Assembly: GCA_002343325.1 (NCBI GenBank)
Contig: DDSG01000027.1
Coordinates: forward strand, 1-9,728
Source: Phycisphaerales bacterium UBA2396
Lineage (GTDB): Bacteria; Planctomycetota; Phycisphaerae; Phycisphaerales; UBA1924
Reading direction: 5' to 3'
DNA length: 9,728 nt
Shown piece after piece: positions 1-8,100 of the stretch (positions are counted from its first letter, which is position 1; each line of letters begins with the position of its first letter). The notes beneath the pieces are model-generated. The model did no database searches. It was given only the letters and a program-made list of their open reading frames with translations, and had not been told where the DNA came from. Both the position numbers and the translations under genes were made by a program.

Positions 1-1482
1 GAACCGACGCAGGGCGAACGCCCTTCGCGTCCGGCGGCTGCGCCCCCTTCGCCGGCGCCGCGTCCCGAAGTGCGCCCGGTTGCCCCCAGGCCCAGCCCTT
101 CGCAGCCGAGCCCGTCGCGTCCGATCCAGACCAAGCCGACGCGACCCAGTGAAACAACGCCGACGATTCCTCCCTCGACGGGTCGTCCGAGTGTGGAGAG
201 GCCGAGCACGCCCGAGACGCGGCCGCCGACCCGGGTCAGCCCGGGCACGCCTTCGCGGACGCCGGCAGCTCCGAGCATTCGTCCCGCGCCTGCAAAGCCC
301 GGCGAAACCTCGAGCCCGTCGAATGGTGGTGGCCTGACACGCCCGCCGTCGGGTGTGCCCGCGTCCCCGGCGGGGCGGCCTTCGCTCGCGCCCGGTGGTG
401 AGAGGCCTTCGATCCGTCCGGCACCTTCCAGCAATCCGGCGGGCGTGGAGCGTGGTGGGTTTGGTCGGCCCGGCGTCGAGCCCGGGTCGGCGACGACCGC
501 GGGCATCGCCGGGCTGGGTTCGGTTTCGGGTGCTCGGTTCAGCGATATTCGCACTGCGGCGCCGGAGTCGGCGTTTGATGACTATGGCGATCGCGGGCGG
601 GATCGCGGCGATCGTGGCCGCCGGCACCGCGATTGGCGCGACCGCTGCTGGGATCCGTGCTGGGACCCGTGCTGGGATCCCTGGGACGACTGCTGGCGTC
701 CGCGTCGCGGGTGGAGCTTCAACATCTCGTTCAACTTCGGCTCCTCCTGGTGCTGGGGGCCCCGGTACGACTGGTGCGGCCCGCGGTGGTGCGCTCCGGT
801 GTACTACCCGGTCTATGCGCCGGTCTACTACCCCGTGTACTACCCGGCGTACGTCGCGTACCCGACGCCGGTCTGGTGCGTGCCGAGCCCCTATCGCTCG
901 ACGCTGAGCTTTACGTATGTGTCGAGCAGCGTGTGGTGGGGCCGTTCGGCGGTGACGTCGGTGGTGGTGTACGACCCATCACCCAAGCACGGCTTCGAGG
1001 AGTTCTGTGACTGGGTGACCGAGCCGGCGACTGTGGTCGTGTATCAGCCGTCGACGCCGAGGGTTGTTGAAGTGAATGTCCCGGCGTATCAGCCGACGAT
1101 CTATCGGAGCGATGAGTTGGCGGGGATTCTGTCCTTCAACGACACGCCCGAGGCTGTGGTTGGGATCATGGGGAGCACACCCAGCGAGAGCCGGGCCGCG
1201 GCGGCCTCGCGATTCCTGGGTCGGGTTCCCGCGGGCGCGTGGGAGGCGACGTACGAAGGGGATCGCGTGGTCGAGGGTCGGCAGGAGCTGATCTTCCGCT
1301 CGCTCGCGCCGGATTCCCGCGGTAATCGTGTCGAGATCGTGGTTCGGCCGGCGGCTCCCTTGCCCGCGTTCTACGCCGGACAGCGTGTGCAGCTCACCGG
1401 ACGGATCGCGGAATTGTGCGTGGATGATCCGTACGCCCCGGCCGGCCGGATCGTGCTGGCGGACGGAACGGTGAGGCCCTGA
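1..1482 (+). CDS. Low-complexity Pro-rich and Cys/Trp/Tyr-rich protein, 5'-partial, function unknown
   Basis: The reading frame is open from base 1, so the gene begins off the left edge. A GTG at 70 is internal to the same proline-rich stretch and is not a convincing start. The 493 visible residues form blocks. Residues 1 to about 175 are rich in Pro, Ser, Arg and Thr, with recurring RPS and RPAP words. Residues about 196-215 are an Asp/Arg/Gly tract. Next come three copies of CWDP, then a Trp/Cys/Tyr-rich segment with repeated VYYP words. The last 130 or so residues have ordinary composition with alternating hydrophobic residues (for example QRVQLTGRIAEL near the end), like a small beta-barrel or OB-fold-type domain, though I cannot name a family. 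The composition suggests an exported or cell-surface protein, but any signal peptide would lie outside the window. The gene ends with TGA at 1480-1482. Existence as a gene is well supported; function is unknown. Confidence 0.8.
   Translation, partial: EPTQGERPSRPAAAPPSPAPRPEVRPVAPRPSPSQPSPSRPIQTKPTRPSETTPTIPPSTGRPSVERPSTPETRPPTRVSPGTPSRTPAAPSIRPAPAKPGETSSPSNGGGLTRPPSGVPASPAGRPSLAPGGERPSIRPAPSSNPAGVERGGFGRPGVEPGSATTAGIAGLGSVSGARFSDIRTAAPESAFDDYGDRGRDRGDRGRRHRDWRDRCWDPCWDPCWDPWDDCWRPRRGWSFNISFNFGSSWCWGPRYDWCGPRWCAPVYYPVYAPVYYPVYYPAYVAYPTPVWCVPSPYRSTLSFTYVSSSVWWGRSAVTSVVVYDPSPKHGFEEFCDWVTEPATVVVYQPSTPRVVEVNVPAYQPTIYRSDELAGILSFNDTPEAVVGIMGSTPSESRAAAASRFLGRVPAGAWEATYEGDRVVEGRQELIFRSLAPDSRGNRVEIVVRPAAPLPAFYAGQRVQLTGRIAELCVDDPYAPAGRIVLADGTVRP
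646..681 (+). repeat. Three tandem 12-bp units encoding CWDP
   Basis: Three consecutive 12-bp units start at 646, 658 and 670, and each encodes Cys-Trp-Asp-Pro. They differ only at third codon positions (GAT/GAC and CCG/CCC), so the amino acid repeat is kept better than the DNA. A degenerate continuation, WDDCW, follows directly. The array joins an Arg/Asp-rich tract to a Trp/Cys/Tyr-rich segment inside the unknown protein. Confidence 0.85.
799..864 (+). repeat. Tyr/Pro-rich repeat (VYYP and VYAP words)
   Basis: This in-frame segment encodes a run of short VYYP, VYAP and AYVAYP words, with a Tyr about every second or third residue. Codons vary (TAC/TAT, CCG/CCC, GTG/GTC), so the repeat looks selected at protein level or is old. 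The pattern resembles tyrosine-rich structural or surface proteins, but composition is the only basis for saying so. Confidence 0.75.
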
Positions 1483-1640
1483 TTCCGGTTCGGGTTGTTC
1501 GGCCGCGAGTGCTTTCCGCAGACACATGATCGCGCGGGTGAGAACGCGCGCAGGGTCTGCGGTACGCTTGGCGCGGGTCGGCGTGCGGATCGGTGTGGTC
1601 CGCGGCGGGCCCGGCGCACGGATCCCGACCGGGGGCCAGC

Positions 1641-2507
1641 ATGAGCGACGCGAAGTTCAGGGCGGTCGTCAAGCAGCACGCGGAAACGTCGCGTCTGATG
1701 GGTGTGGACTTTGTGCCGGTGTATCGCGGGCGCAAGTCGGCGGGTCGTGCCGACGCGCCCGTGACGCCCGCTCTGCCAGAGGCGCCCAACCCCGAGCCGG
1801 CCGTCGAGAGGAAGGCGCCCGCGAAGCCGACCACGAAGGTCAAGGTTGAAGAGCCGCAGCGCGACGAGGATGAGCGGGTGGAGCTGGTGTCCGCGTTGGC
1901 GGAAGACCGTGACAGGGTGAAGGCCCAGGCGGAGCTTGACGCGCTGCGTCGCAAGTATGAGAAGGATGCGCCGCACGCGGCGTTTGACACAACCTTCACG
2001 AAGATCGTGTTCGGGGAGGGTGATCCCTGCGCGAGGCTGTGCTTCGTCGGGGAGGCGCCGGGCGAGGACGAGGATCTGACGGGTCGGCCTTTCGTGGGGC
2101 GGGCGGGTCAGTTGCTGGACAAGATGATCGTGGCGATGGGACTCAAGCGCGAGCAGGTGTACATCTGCAACGTGCTGAAGACCAGGCCGCCCGGCAACCG
2201 CGCGCCGACGTCGGAAGAGATCGTGGCGTGCAAACCTTACCTGCTGAAGCAGTTGGCGATCGTGAGGCCGATGGCGGTGGTTGCGCTGGGGTTCTCGGCG
2301 ACCAACGCGCTGATCGAGTCGCTCGAACCGATCGGAAAGATGCGCGGGCGGTGGTGGGAACTCGAGGACGCGACGGGGCGCAAGATTCCGCTGATGCCGA
2401 CGTATCACCCGGCGTTCCTGCTGCGGAGTTACACGGAGGAGAACCGCCGCAAGGTGTGGTCCGACCTTCAGATGGCGATGGAGCGCGTGGGGCTGAAGAA
2501 GGGCTGA
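1641..2507 (+). CDS. Uracil-DNA glycosylase, family 4-like, lacking most Fe-S cysteines
   Basis: This 288-residue protein should remove uracil from DNA as the first step of base-excision repair. The catalytic domain covers about residues 95-288. It has GEAPGEDED (137-145, motif 1), the conserved TGRPFVGRAGQLL segment (147-159), NVLKTRPPGNR (177-187) and the motif 2-like TYHPAFLL (254-261, His256). Family 4 enzymes normally hold a 4Fe-4S cluster through an N-terminal CxxC, a KCRPP cysteine and a later cysteine. Here the CxxC region has no cysteine, KCR has become KTR (Thr181), and only Cys197 is in place. Cys130, Cys134 and Cys176 are extra cysteines at non-canonical positions. The first 95 or so residues are an extension, with a possible helix (1-28) and a Pro/Ala/Lys/Glu linker. 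ATG 1641 is preferred over an upstream GTG at 1593 because residues encoded before it look random; the GGGGG at 1631-1635 may act as a weak ribosome-binding site. The family call is firm; loss of the cluster is inferred from alignment by eye. Confidence 0.92.
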   Translation: MSDAKFRAVVKQHAETSRLMGVDFVPVYRGRKSAGRADAPVTPALPEAPNPEPAVERKAPAKPTTKVKVEEPQRDEDERVELVSALAEDRDRVKAQAELDALRRKYEKDAPHAAFDTTFTKIVFGEGDPCARLCFVGEAPGEDEDLTGRPFVGRAGQLLDKMIVAMGLKREQVYICNVLKTRPPGNRAPTSEEIVACKPYLLKQLAIVRPMAVVALGFSATNALIESLEPIGKMRGRWWELEDATGRKIPLMPTYHPAFLLRSYTEENRRKVWSDLQMAMERVGLKKG

Positions 2508-2529
2508 GCACCCCCGAAGTCAGTGCGGG

Positions 2530-2675
2530 CGATATTTTATCGAGGGCATGAAACCGAGGTCGGAACGGCGGCGTATCGAGGGTGGTCTCGGCGACGGCTT
2601 CGGTCGGCCACCGGGCCCAATCAAGACCCCCACGAGACCCGGTGTTTGGGAATGCTCCTGAACGCCGGGTTTTTT
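2530..2675 (+). other. Structured non-coding segment between convergent genes (3' UTR or small RNA candidate)
   Basis: No convincing gene lies between 2508 and 2709. The segment starts with an AT-rich palindrome, CGATA-TTT-TATCG (2530-2542), which stands out in this GC-rich DNA. A compound stem-loop follows, in which GGTGG (2581-2585) pairs with CCACC (2608-2612) and encloses CGAC (2592-2595) paired with GTCG (2603-2606). It finishes with the terminator hairpin. It may simply be a long folded 3' UTR of the glycosylase mRNA, or an independent short RNA of about 130 nt started near the AT-rich block. I see no clear -35 box and do not recognise a known RNA family. Confidence 0.3.
2637..2675 (+). 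terminator. Rho-independent terminator, plus strand
   Basis: Bases 2637-2651 pair continuously with 2656-2670 to give a 15-bp stem: 12 Watson-Crick pairs and three G-U wobbles. The stem closes on an AUGC tetraloop, and six T's run from 2670 to 2675. The outer half, ACCCGG against CCGGGT, is the strongest part. It lies 130 bp beyond the glycosylase stop and 34 bp short of the convergent helicase stop. Read on the minus strand the wobbles become A-C mismatches and no T-run follows, so it should work mainly on plus-strand transcripts. Confidence 0.8.
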
Positions 2676-2709
2676 CATGCGCTGTTGTGTTCGAGTGCTG
2701 GGTGCCGCG

Positions 2710-4170
2710 TTATCGGCGGCCGCCCTTGAGCTTGCCGAACATCCGCTTCGGGGGGAGCGAGGTGGGAACGATGCCGCCGGGGAACTTTGAGGGGTCAGCC
2801 TGCGCGGAGGGTGGAACTTCGACGCGCACGGAGGCGGCGAGTCGGTTGACCTTTTCGGGCGGGGTGGGCGCCGGGCCGGACGGGGCGGAGGCAAGGCGCA
2901 GGCCGCCTTCGGGCCTGGAGTCCGGATCGCGGAAGCCCTCGGGGCGTGGGCTGGGGGTGAAGTCGGGGTATTCGAGCTTGGGCACGACGGCGTTGATGAG
3001 GTCTTCGACCTGGGAGAGCAGCTTGCCCTGTCCGGGGGTCACGAAGGACCAGGCGACACCCTTTCGGCCCGCGCGGGCGGTTCGGCCGATGCGGTGGACA
3101 TAGACCTCGGGGTCTTCGGGGAGGTCGTAGTTGATGACGTGGGAGATGTCGTCGACGTCGATGCCGCGGGAGGCGAGATCGGAGGCAACCAGGACGGCGA
3201 GCTTGCCGGAGCGGAGGTGCTCCATGACCTTGTTGCGTTTGCCCTGGGGCATGTCGCCGTGGATGGCGTGCACATCGATCTTGGCGGCCTGGAGGCGCTT
3301 GGCGAGCTTGTCGACGGTGCGCTTGAGCTTGCAGAACACGATGGTGAGGGCGGGTTCTTCGTGGGTGAGGAGGTGGACGAGAAGACGTTCCTTGTCCCAA
3401 GGATCGACGGTGAGGTAGTGCTGTTCAACGAGGGAGACCGTGAGGCTGCCAGCGGCGGTGACGATCTTCTCGGGGTCCTTCATGTAGCGCCGGGCGAGGC
3501 GTTCGATCTCGTCGGAAATGGTGGCGCTGACGACGATCGTCTGGCGAGTATCCGGTGTTTTTTCGAGGATTTTGCGGATGTCGTCGCGGAAGCCGATGTC
3601 GAGCATGCGGTCGACTTCGTCGAGCACGACGAAGCGAACGTTGTTGAAGTGGAGCATGCCGCGTTCGTGGAGGTCCATGAGGCGGCCGGGTGTGGCGACG
3701 ATGATCTGGCTGGCACCCTGGAGCTTGCGGGCTTGGGCCTGAACAGCCTGGCCGCCGAAGACGGTGACCGCGCGGATGGGAGTGAACTTGGCGAGGTCGT
3801 TGATCTCGGCGGTGATCTGGATGGCCAGTTCGCGTGTGGGGCAGAGGACGATCGCCTGGAACTGCGCGTCCTTGCTGCACATGTGGATCAGGGGAAGGCC
3901 GAACGAGGCGGTCTTGCCGGAGCCGGTCTTGGCCTGTCCGAGCACGTCCTTGCTGCGGAGAATGGCGGGGATGAGCTGGGCCTGGATGTGGGTCGGGTTC
4001 TTGAAGCCGGCGTCCTCGACGCCCTTGAGGACGCTGCTGCGCAGCCCGAGTTCGGCGAAAGACCGTTCCCCGGAGAAGATGTCGCTCGCGGGCGTGTGCC
4101 CGGCGATGTTCGTCGGGGGCGGGGTGGGGTCGGAGGGAGCGGTCTCGGGGGTGTCGTGCTGGTCGTGCAT
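2710..4170 (-). CDS. ATP-dependent DEAD-box RNA helicase, RhlE-like, with DEVD motif II
   Basis: This 486-residue protein should unwind or remodel RNA using ATP in the cytoplasm, for example in ribosome assembly or mRNA turnover. All core motifs are visible in order: Phe38 and the Q-motif around Gln63, Walker A AKTGSGKT (80-87), PTREL (111-115), TPGR (160-163), motif II DEVD (184-187), SAT (215-217), motif V around ASDLASRGID (329-338) and motif VI HRIGRTARAGR (359-369). Motif II has Val where the family name residue is Ala; both metal and ATP-contacting acids are kept. Residues 1-35 are a Pro/Thr-rich leader, and 403-486 are a Pro-rich tail ending in the basic stretch KRMFGKLKGGRR, possibly an RNA-binding tail. 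ATG 4170 is preceded by GAGAAG as a ribosome-binding site. It lies 123 bp downstream of the glycosyltransferase on the same strand and converges on the glycosylase. RhlE or CshA type is the nearest match by eye. Confidence 0.95.
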   Translation of the reverse strand: MHDQHDTPETAPSDPTPPPTNIAGHTPASDIFSGERSFAELGLRSSVLKGVEDAGFKNPTHIQAQLIPAILRSKDVLGQAKTGSGKTASFGLPLIHMCSKDAQFQAIVLCPTRELAIQITAEINDLAKFTPIRAVTVFGGQAVQAQARKLQGASQIIVATPGRLMDLHERGMLHFNNVRFVVLDEVDRMLDIGFRDDIRKILEKTPDTRQTIVVSATISDEIERLARRYMKDPEKIVTAAGSLTVSLVEQHYLTVDPWDKERLLVHLLTHEEPALTIVFCKLKRTVDKLAKRLQAAKIDVHAIHGDMPQGKRNKVMEHLRSGKLAVLVASDLASRGIDVDDISHVINYDLPEDPEVYVHRIGRTARAGRKGVAWSFVTPGQGKLLSQVEDLINAVVPKLEYPDFTPSPRPEGFRDPDSRPEGGLRLASAPSGPAPTPPEKVNRLAASVRVEVPPSAQADPSKFPGGIVPTSLPPKRMFGKLKGGRR

Positions 4171-4225
4171 GGCTTCTCGGCAGATGAGGTACCGCGTCTG
4201 GTCGCGGGTCGGCGCGTCGCGCTCG

Positions 4226-4241
4226 ATGATGGGCGATCATA
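4226..4241 (-). promoter_or_regulatory. Candidate helicase promoter -10 box overlapped by a dyad
   Basis: On the minus strand, TATGAT (4241 to 4236) matches the sigma-70 -10 consensus at five of six bases and lies about 65 bp before the helicase ATG. The best-spaced -35 region reads TCGCGT, a poor match. The perfect inverted repeat ATGAT-N5-ATCAT (4226-4230 and 4236-4240) overlaps the -10 box, so a regulator binding it could block transcription. Both parts rest on pattern matching only. Confidence 0.35.
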
Positions 4242-4293
4242 GGGACGGCGGCGGGCGCACGCGAGGGCCGGCCGTGGAGCAATGGCGAGGGGC

Positions 4294-5106
4294 TCAGTCC
4301 TTCGGTGGACGCGCGGGAGAGCCCAGTTCGAGCAGCATCATGTGCTTCATGAGGGCCCCGGCGGCGGTCGAGCCCGCGGCCAGCCAGCCCGCCACGCCGT
4401 CACGCCAGGCGCTCTTGACGATGATCTGCTTGAGGAACGCCCCGGCGGGGCTCGAAACGAGCTTCCAATAGGAGCTTCGAACACCCAGGGCGTGGAGGCT
4501 GGCGGCGCTGGTCCGGCTGTGGGCGACCTGCTTGGCGAGGTGTTCGGCGAAAGTCTCGAAGGAATCGTGACGCAGCGTCCCGGCCAGATCAAGCACAAGC
4601 CTCGCGGGTGCGTCGGGGCGGAGGTCGATGCGGTCGTGCGGGTCGGCCCCGGTCCAGGCGCAGCAGTCCTTGCGGACCAGCCGGAGTCGCCATTCGGGCT
4701 GCCACGCGTGCTCGAGGTACCGTCCGCGGTAGTGGATCTTTCGGTTGACGCGATACCCGGCGGCGTCGGGCGGGAGTGCCCGCATCGCGCGCACGATGGA
4801 GGCGCGAAGGTCCGGCTGGGGCGGTTCGTCGCTGTCGAGCGCCAGCACCCATGGCCCGCGGGATTCGTCCATCGCGAGCTGCTTGGTGCGCACGTGCCCG
4901 AGCCATGGCGAATGCACCACACGAGCCCCCGCCCCCTGGAGCATCTCGATCGTGCGGTCCGTCGAGCCCGAATCAACCGCCACGATCTCGCCCGATCCGA
5001 GCCCGGCCTGCTCGAGCTCGCCCAGCAGCGCGCGCGCGGCATCGAGCACCGGACCGATGGTCCGCTCGTTGTTCTTGCAGACGATGGCGATCGAGAGTGA
5101 CGTCAT
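4294..5106 (-). CDS. Family 2 glycosyltransferase, WaaE/KdtX-like (LPS-core type)
   Basis: This 270-residue enzyme probably transfers a sugar from a nucleotide-sugar to a lipid-linked or core oligosaccharide acceptor at the inner face of the cytoplasmic membrane. The GT-A fold signature is clear: an N-terminal strand with CKNNERTI (10-17), DSGSTDRT (45-52) for nucleotide binding, and DSDE (91-94) as the DxD-type metal site. These match the WaaE/KdtX group, as do the RNRKIHY-like segment (119-125), the HAW-P motif (133-137) and RLVRKD (142-147). Residues 221-262 form a largely hydrophobic C-terminal region with FLKQIIVKSAWRDG (224-237), typical of the group and probably membrane-associated. 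Donor and acceptor cannot be read from sequence. ATG 5106 has no clear Shine-Dalgarno sequence, and the AsmA-like stop is only 21 bp upstream and in the same frame, so translational coupling is likely. The family call is strong; the exact reaction is inferred. Confidence 0.92.
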   Translation of the reverse strand: MTSLSIAIVCKNNERTIGPVLDAARALLGELEQAGLGSGEIVAVDSGSTDRTIEMLQGAGARVVHSPWLGHVRTKQLAMDESRGPWVLALDSDEPPQPDLRASIVRAMRALPPDAAGYRVNRKIHYRGRYLEHAWQPEWRLRLVRKDCCAWTGADPHDRIDLRPDAPARLVLDLAGTLRHDSFETFAEHLAKQVAHSRTSAASLHALGVRSSYWKLVSSPAGAFLKQIIVKSAWRDGVAGWLAAGSTAAGALMKHMMLLELGSPARPPKD

Positions 5107-5127
5107 CAGCGTCGAGAGTATCGTGGA

Positions 5128-8100
5128 TCAGTTCTTCTTGGGCTTGAACAGGTCCTGCAATCCTCGTTCGATCAGCTTCCCGGGGTCCACGCCCTTAAGA
5201 AGCTCCTTGGCGGCGGCGTCGCTGTCGACCTCGGTCTTGCGGGTTGTTCCCACGCCGCGCGTGCGAACGGGGATGACCGCGTTCTTGAGCACGTCGCCCG
5301 CGATCTGGCCCCCGATCCCCGCGGGGAGCTTGAGCTTTTCGAGCGCCAGCGCCCCGGCGGGGATGTACGTGATGAAGTCGATCTCGCCCGACGCGAGGTT
5401 GATCCGCCCGTCCATCGCGATGGTGAATTCTCCGACGGGCACGCTCCACCGCTGGAGCGTGGCGACGCCCGCTCGGACCTGCACGGTCATCGGCGCGAGG
5501 CGCTGCCCGGCCTTCCCGGCGGCCTTGCCTCGCGTGGCGGCGAGGATCGGGCCGGCGAGCAGGTCGGCGAAGTCGCCCGCGATCTGGAACGAGACTTCGC
5601 CCGGGTCGATCGCAAAGTCACCATCAAGCTTGGTGAGATCGTTGCTCAGGGGAATGCGGAGGTTGGTCCCGACGATGCTTGCCGGGCGATCCTGGGCGCC
5701 CTTCTCGACGCTGCCGAAGAGGGGCAGCGCCTTGACGATGCGGGAGGAGAAGGCGGTCGTGACCTCGGACACCTGCGCCTTGAGGGGCGAGGCGGCGGGG
5801 ACGACTAGAACGCTGTCCTGAACCGGGCCGCTAAGTTCGAACATCGCGCGCGGGCTTCTCGCGGTGGCGGCGAGCGAGCCCCCGGCCCGGCCGAATTCGC
5901 GCGCGTCGAGGCTGAACGCGGTCGTTTCGCCGAGGGCTTCGACCAGCAGCCCCTCCTTGGCGGCGAGGGTGTCGAGCAGCACGGTGGGGATCGCGGGCAG
6001 ATCTCCCTTGGCGGTGACCCGGAGGTTGTCCGCGTCGAAGGAGCCATCGTCCTTCGCCAGGTTCGTGAGCACACCCGCCAGCGCGAGGTTGGTCGCGGGG
6101 GGTGACTGTCCGGACTTGGCCTCGGCGACCGAAAGTCGGTAGGACAAGCCATTGCCTTCTCGCTGCGTCGTGATGTTGACGCCGTTGAATGATGTCTTTG
6201 TGCCGTCGGCCGCGGTGAGCTCGGCAGCGGGTGCGGACAGGGTGCAGGCGAGATCAAAGACGCCCGGCTTGAGCGGCCCTTCGCCCAGGGCGATGGACAG
6301 TCGCGAGAGCTCGGCCTTGAACGGGGTCGGCGATGCGAGCCGCATCGCCGCCGTCGATGTGCCTGGGGACGCCAGGAATCGGTCGGCAAAGGCGGGCAGG
6401 ATGGTCCACGTGGCGGTCAATGGCTGGAGCAGCGACACTCGATCGGACGCGACCGTCACCCGGAGTGGTTCGGCCGCGATGGTCGGCGAGGAGATTGAAA
6501 GAGAGGCCTCAAGAGGAGACTTGTTCAGGTCCGTCGGTGAGGCGGACGAACCGACGAGGACAATGGTGGACTGCGGCCCGAGCGCGTTGGTCGCCAATCC
6601 CGGCTTGCCCGAGAGCTCGTCGATCCAGGCGCTCGAGAGATCCTCGATGCGTGCGTCGAACTCGGTCAGCCCGGGGGAGCGTTCGTTCAGGTTGGACAGG
6701 GCGGCCAGCTTGATCGTGCCGGCGGGCGTGGTTGCCTGTGGGCTTGTGCCGCGGAGTGCGACGGCCTGCATCGAAAGGGTGGCTGTGCCCTCGGCGCCCG
6801 AGAGCATCGCCGGGAGTGGCGATTCGGCCAGGAGTCGGAGGTCCGCAAGGCCGACGATCGACGGGGAGACGCCGGCCTTCGCGGGTGTGCGGGCGACGAG
6901 CGGGCGATCGGCTGTGATGTCCAAGCCCGCGACACCCGTGGCGGCGGCCAGATCGGGCACCAGACCCGGCTTGAGCGGAATGGCGATCGGCCTGGCTGAG
7001 AGCCTGACCGTGCTGGGCGCGACCAACGTCGGGAGTGTGCTGGTGTCGGCGACAAGCTTCGGCAGGACCCGGTCCGCCAGTTCGGGAGAGAGCATCGCGT
7101 CGGCGGTGAATGCGGTCACCGAGAACTCGCGAGGGGTGAGTGCCCCTTTCAGGTCGGCCGAGAGATTCGCGGCACGCAGGACGCCCGTAACGGCCGACAC
7201 CTTTCCGCCGGCTTGCGGCGTGCTTTCGAGGCGGAGGTCCACGGCGGACCCGAGCACGTCGGTCGTCAGCGTCGGAAGATCCAGCTCGCCGGGTTGGGCG
7301 GGGTTGAGCAGCAACGACGCGATGGACGTCGGCACCGATCGGGCGGAAAGGCTCAGGGCCGACTCGGCGAGCCGCTCGGTCCGGATCCGCTGAGCCGGAT
7401 CGTCGCTGAGCACGCCCGGCAGCGAGGCGTTGGTGTCGATGGAGGAGCGTTGGCCGCGGTGTGAGAGTTGCACCGCCGAGGCGAGCGAGATGGTGCCGCC
7501 CGTGCCGAGGGAGAGGGTTGAGTCGAGCGAGTCGAGCAGGATCGGGGCGGTGCCGCGGGCCTGGCGAGTGGTGAGGGCCCAGTCCGAGGCCTTGATCAAT
7601 ACCTCGGCGTTCGCGCTGGCGAGCATCGGCGCCCGATCCGACGAGAGCGGGAGCGAAATCTGCCTGATGACGATCTGGGCGGATCCCTGCGGCGAAATCA
7701 CCAGCGGCAAACCGCCCCCCGCGAGCGACGAGGCGAGCGAGCCGGCCGATCGGACGTCGACCGTGATAGGGCCGGCGGAACGGATCGCGTTGGCCGAGGC
7801 CGAGACATCTCCGGAGACCTTGAGTTCGCGCGCCTCCATCGCCAGCGTGAGGTCGGCGGAGGAACTGTCCTTCCCGGCCTTGGCGATGAGCGAGATGTCG
7901 AGGGTTGGGCCGATCTGTTCGGAGAGATTGAGCCCGAGCGACTGCACGAAGGGCTGGGCGATGGTGGTGGCGATGCTGCGGATCGAGGCCCGGCCCGAAA
8001 GGCCGGCGGGAACGCCCGCGACCAACCGGCCAGCGTCGTTGGTGAGGCCGCCGGCGGACAGGTCGACGTCGATCGTTCCGGCGGGGGCGTTGTCGAGCGT

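Noticed and set aside
70..1482. GTG at 70 as the start of the first gene
   Set aside because: The frame is open to base 1 and residues before the GTG have the same Pro/Arg/Ser composition, so the gene very likely starts upstream of the window.
1531..1550. Inverted repeat CGCGCG-N8-CGCGCG between the first gene and the glycosylase
   Set aside because: It has no following T-run, and CG-only repeats are common by chance in DNA this rich in GC.
1495..1568. TTGTTC at 1495-1500 and TACGCT at 1563-1568 as a glycosylase promoter
   Set aside because: The two boxes are far too widely spaced to work together, and neither has a suitable partner at 16-18 bp.
1593..1640. GTG at 1593 as the glycosylase start
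   Set aside because: The 16 added residues look like translated leader DNA, and the ATG at 1641 begins a plausible helix.
2637..2675. The terminator also serving the helicase on the minus strand
   Set aside because: Three wobbles become mismatches on that strand, and the bases following the stem are G-rich rather than a T-run.
3094..4242. Long open frame on the plus strand opposite the helicase
   Set aside because: Its translation is a Val/Asp/Glu/Gly-rich string typical of the antisense of a GC-rich gene, and the minus strand carries complete helicase motifs.
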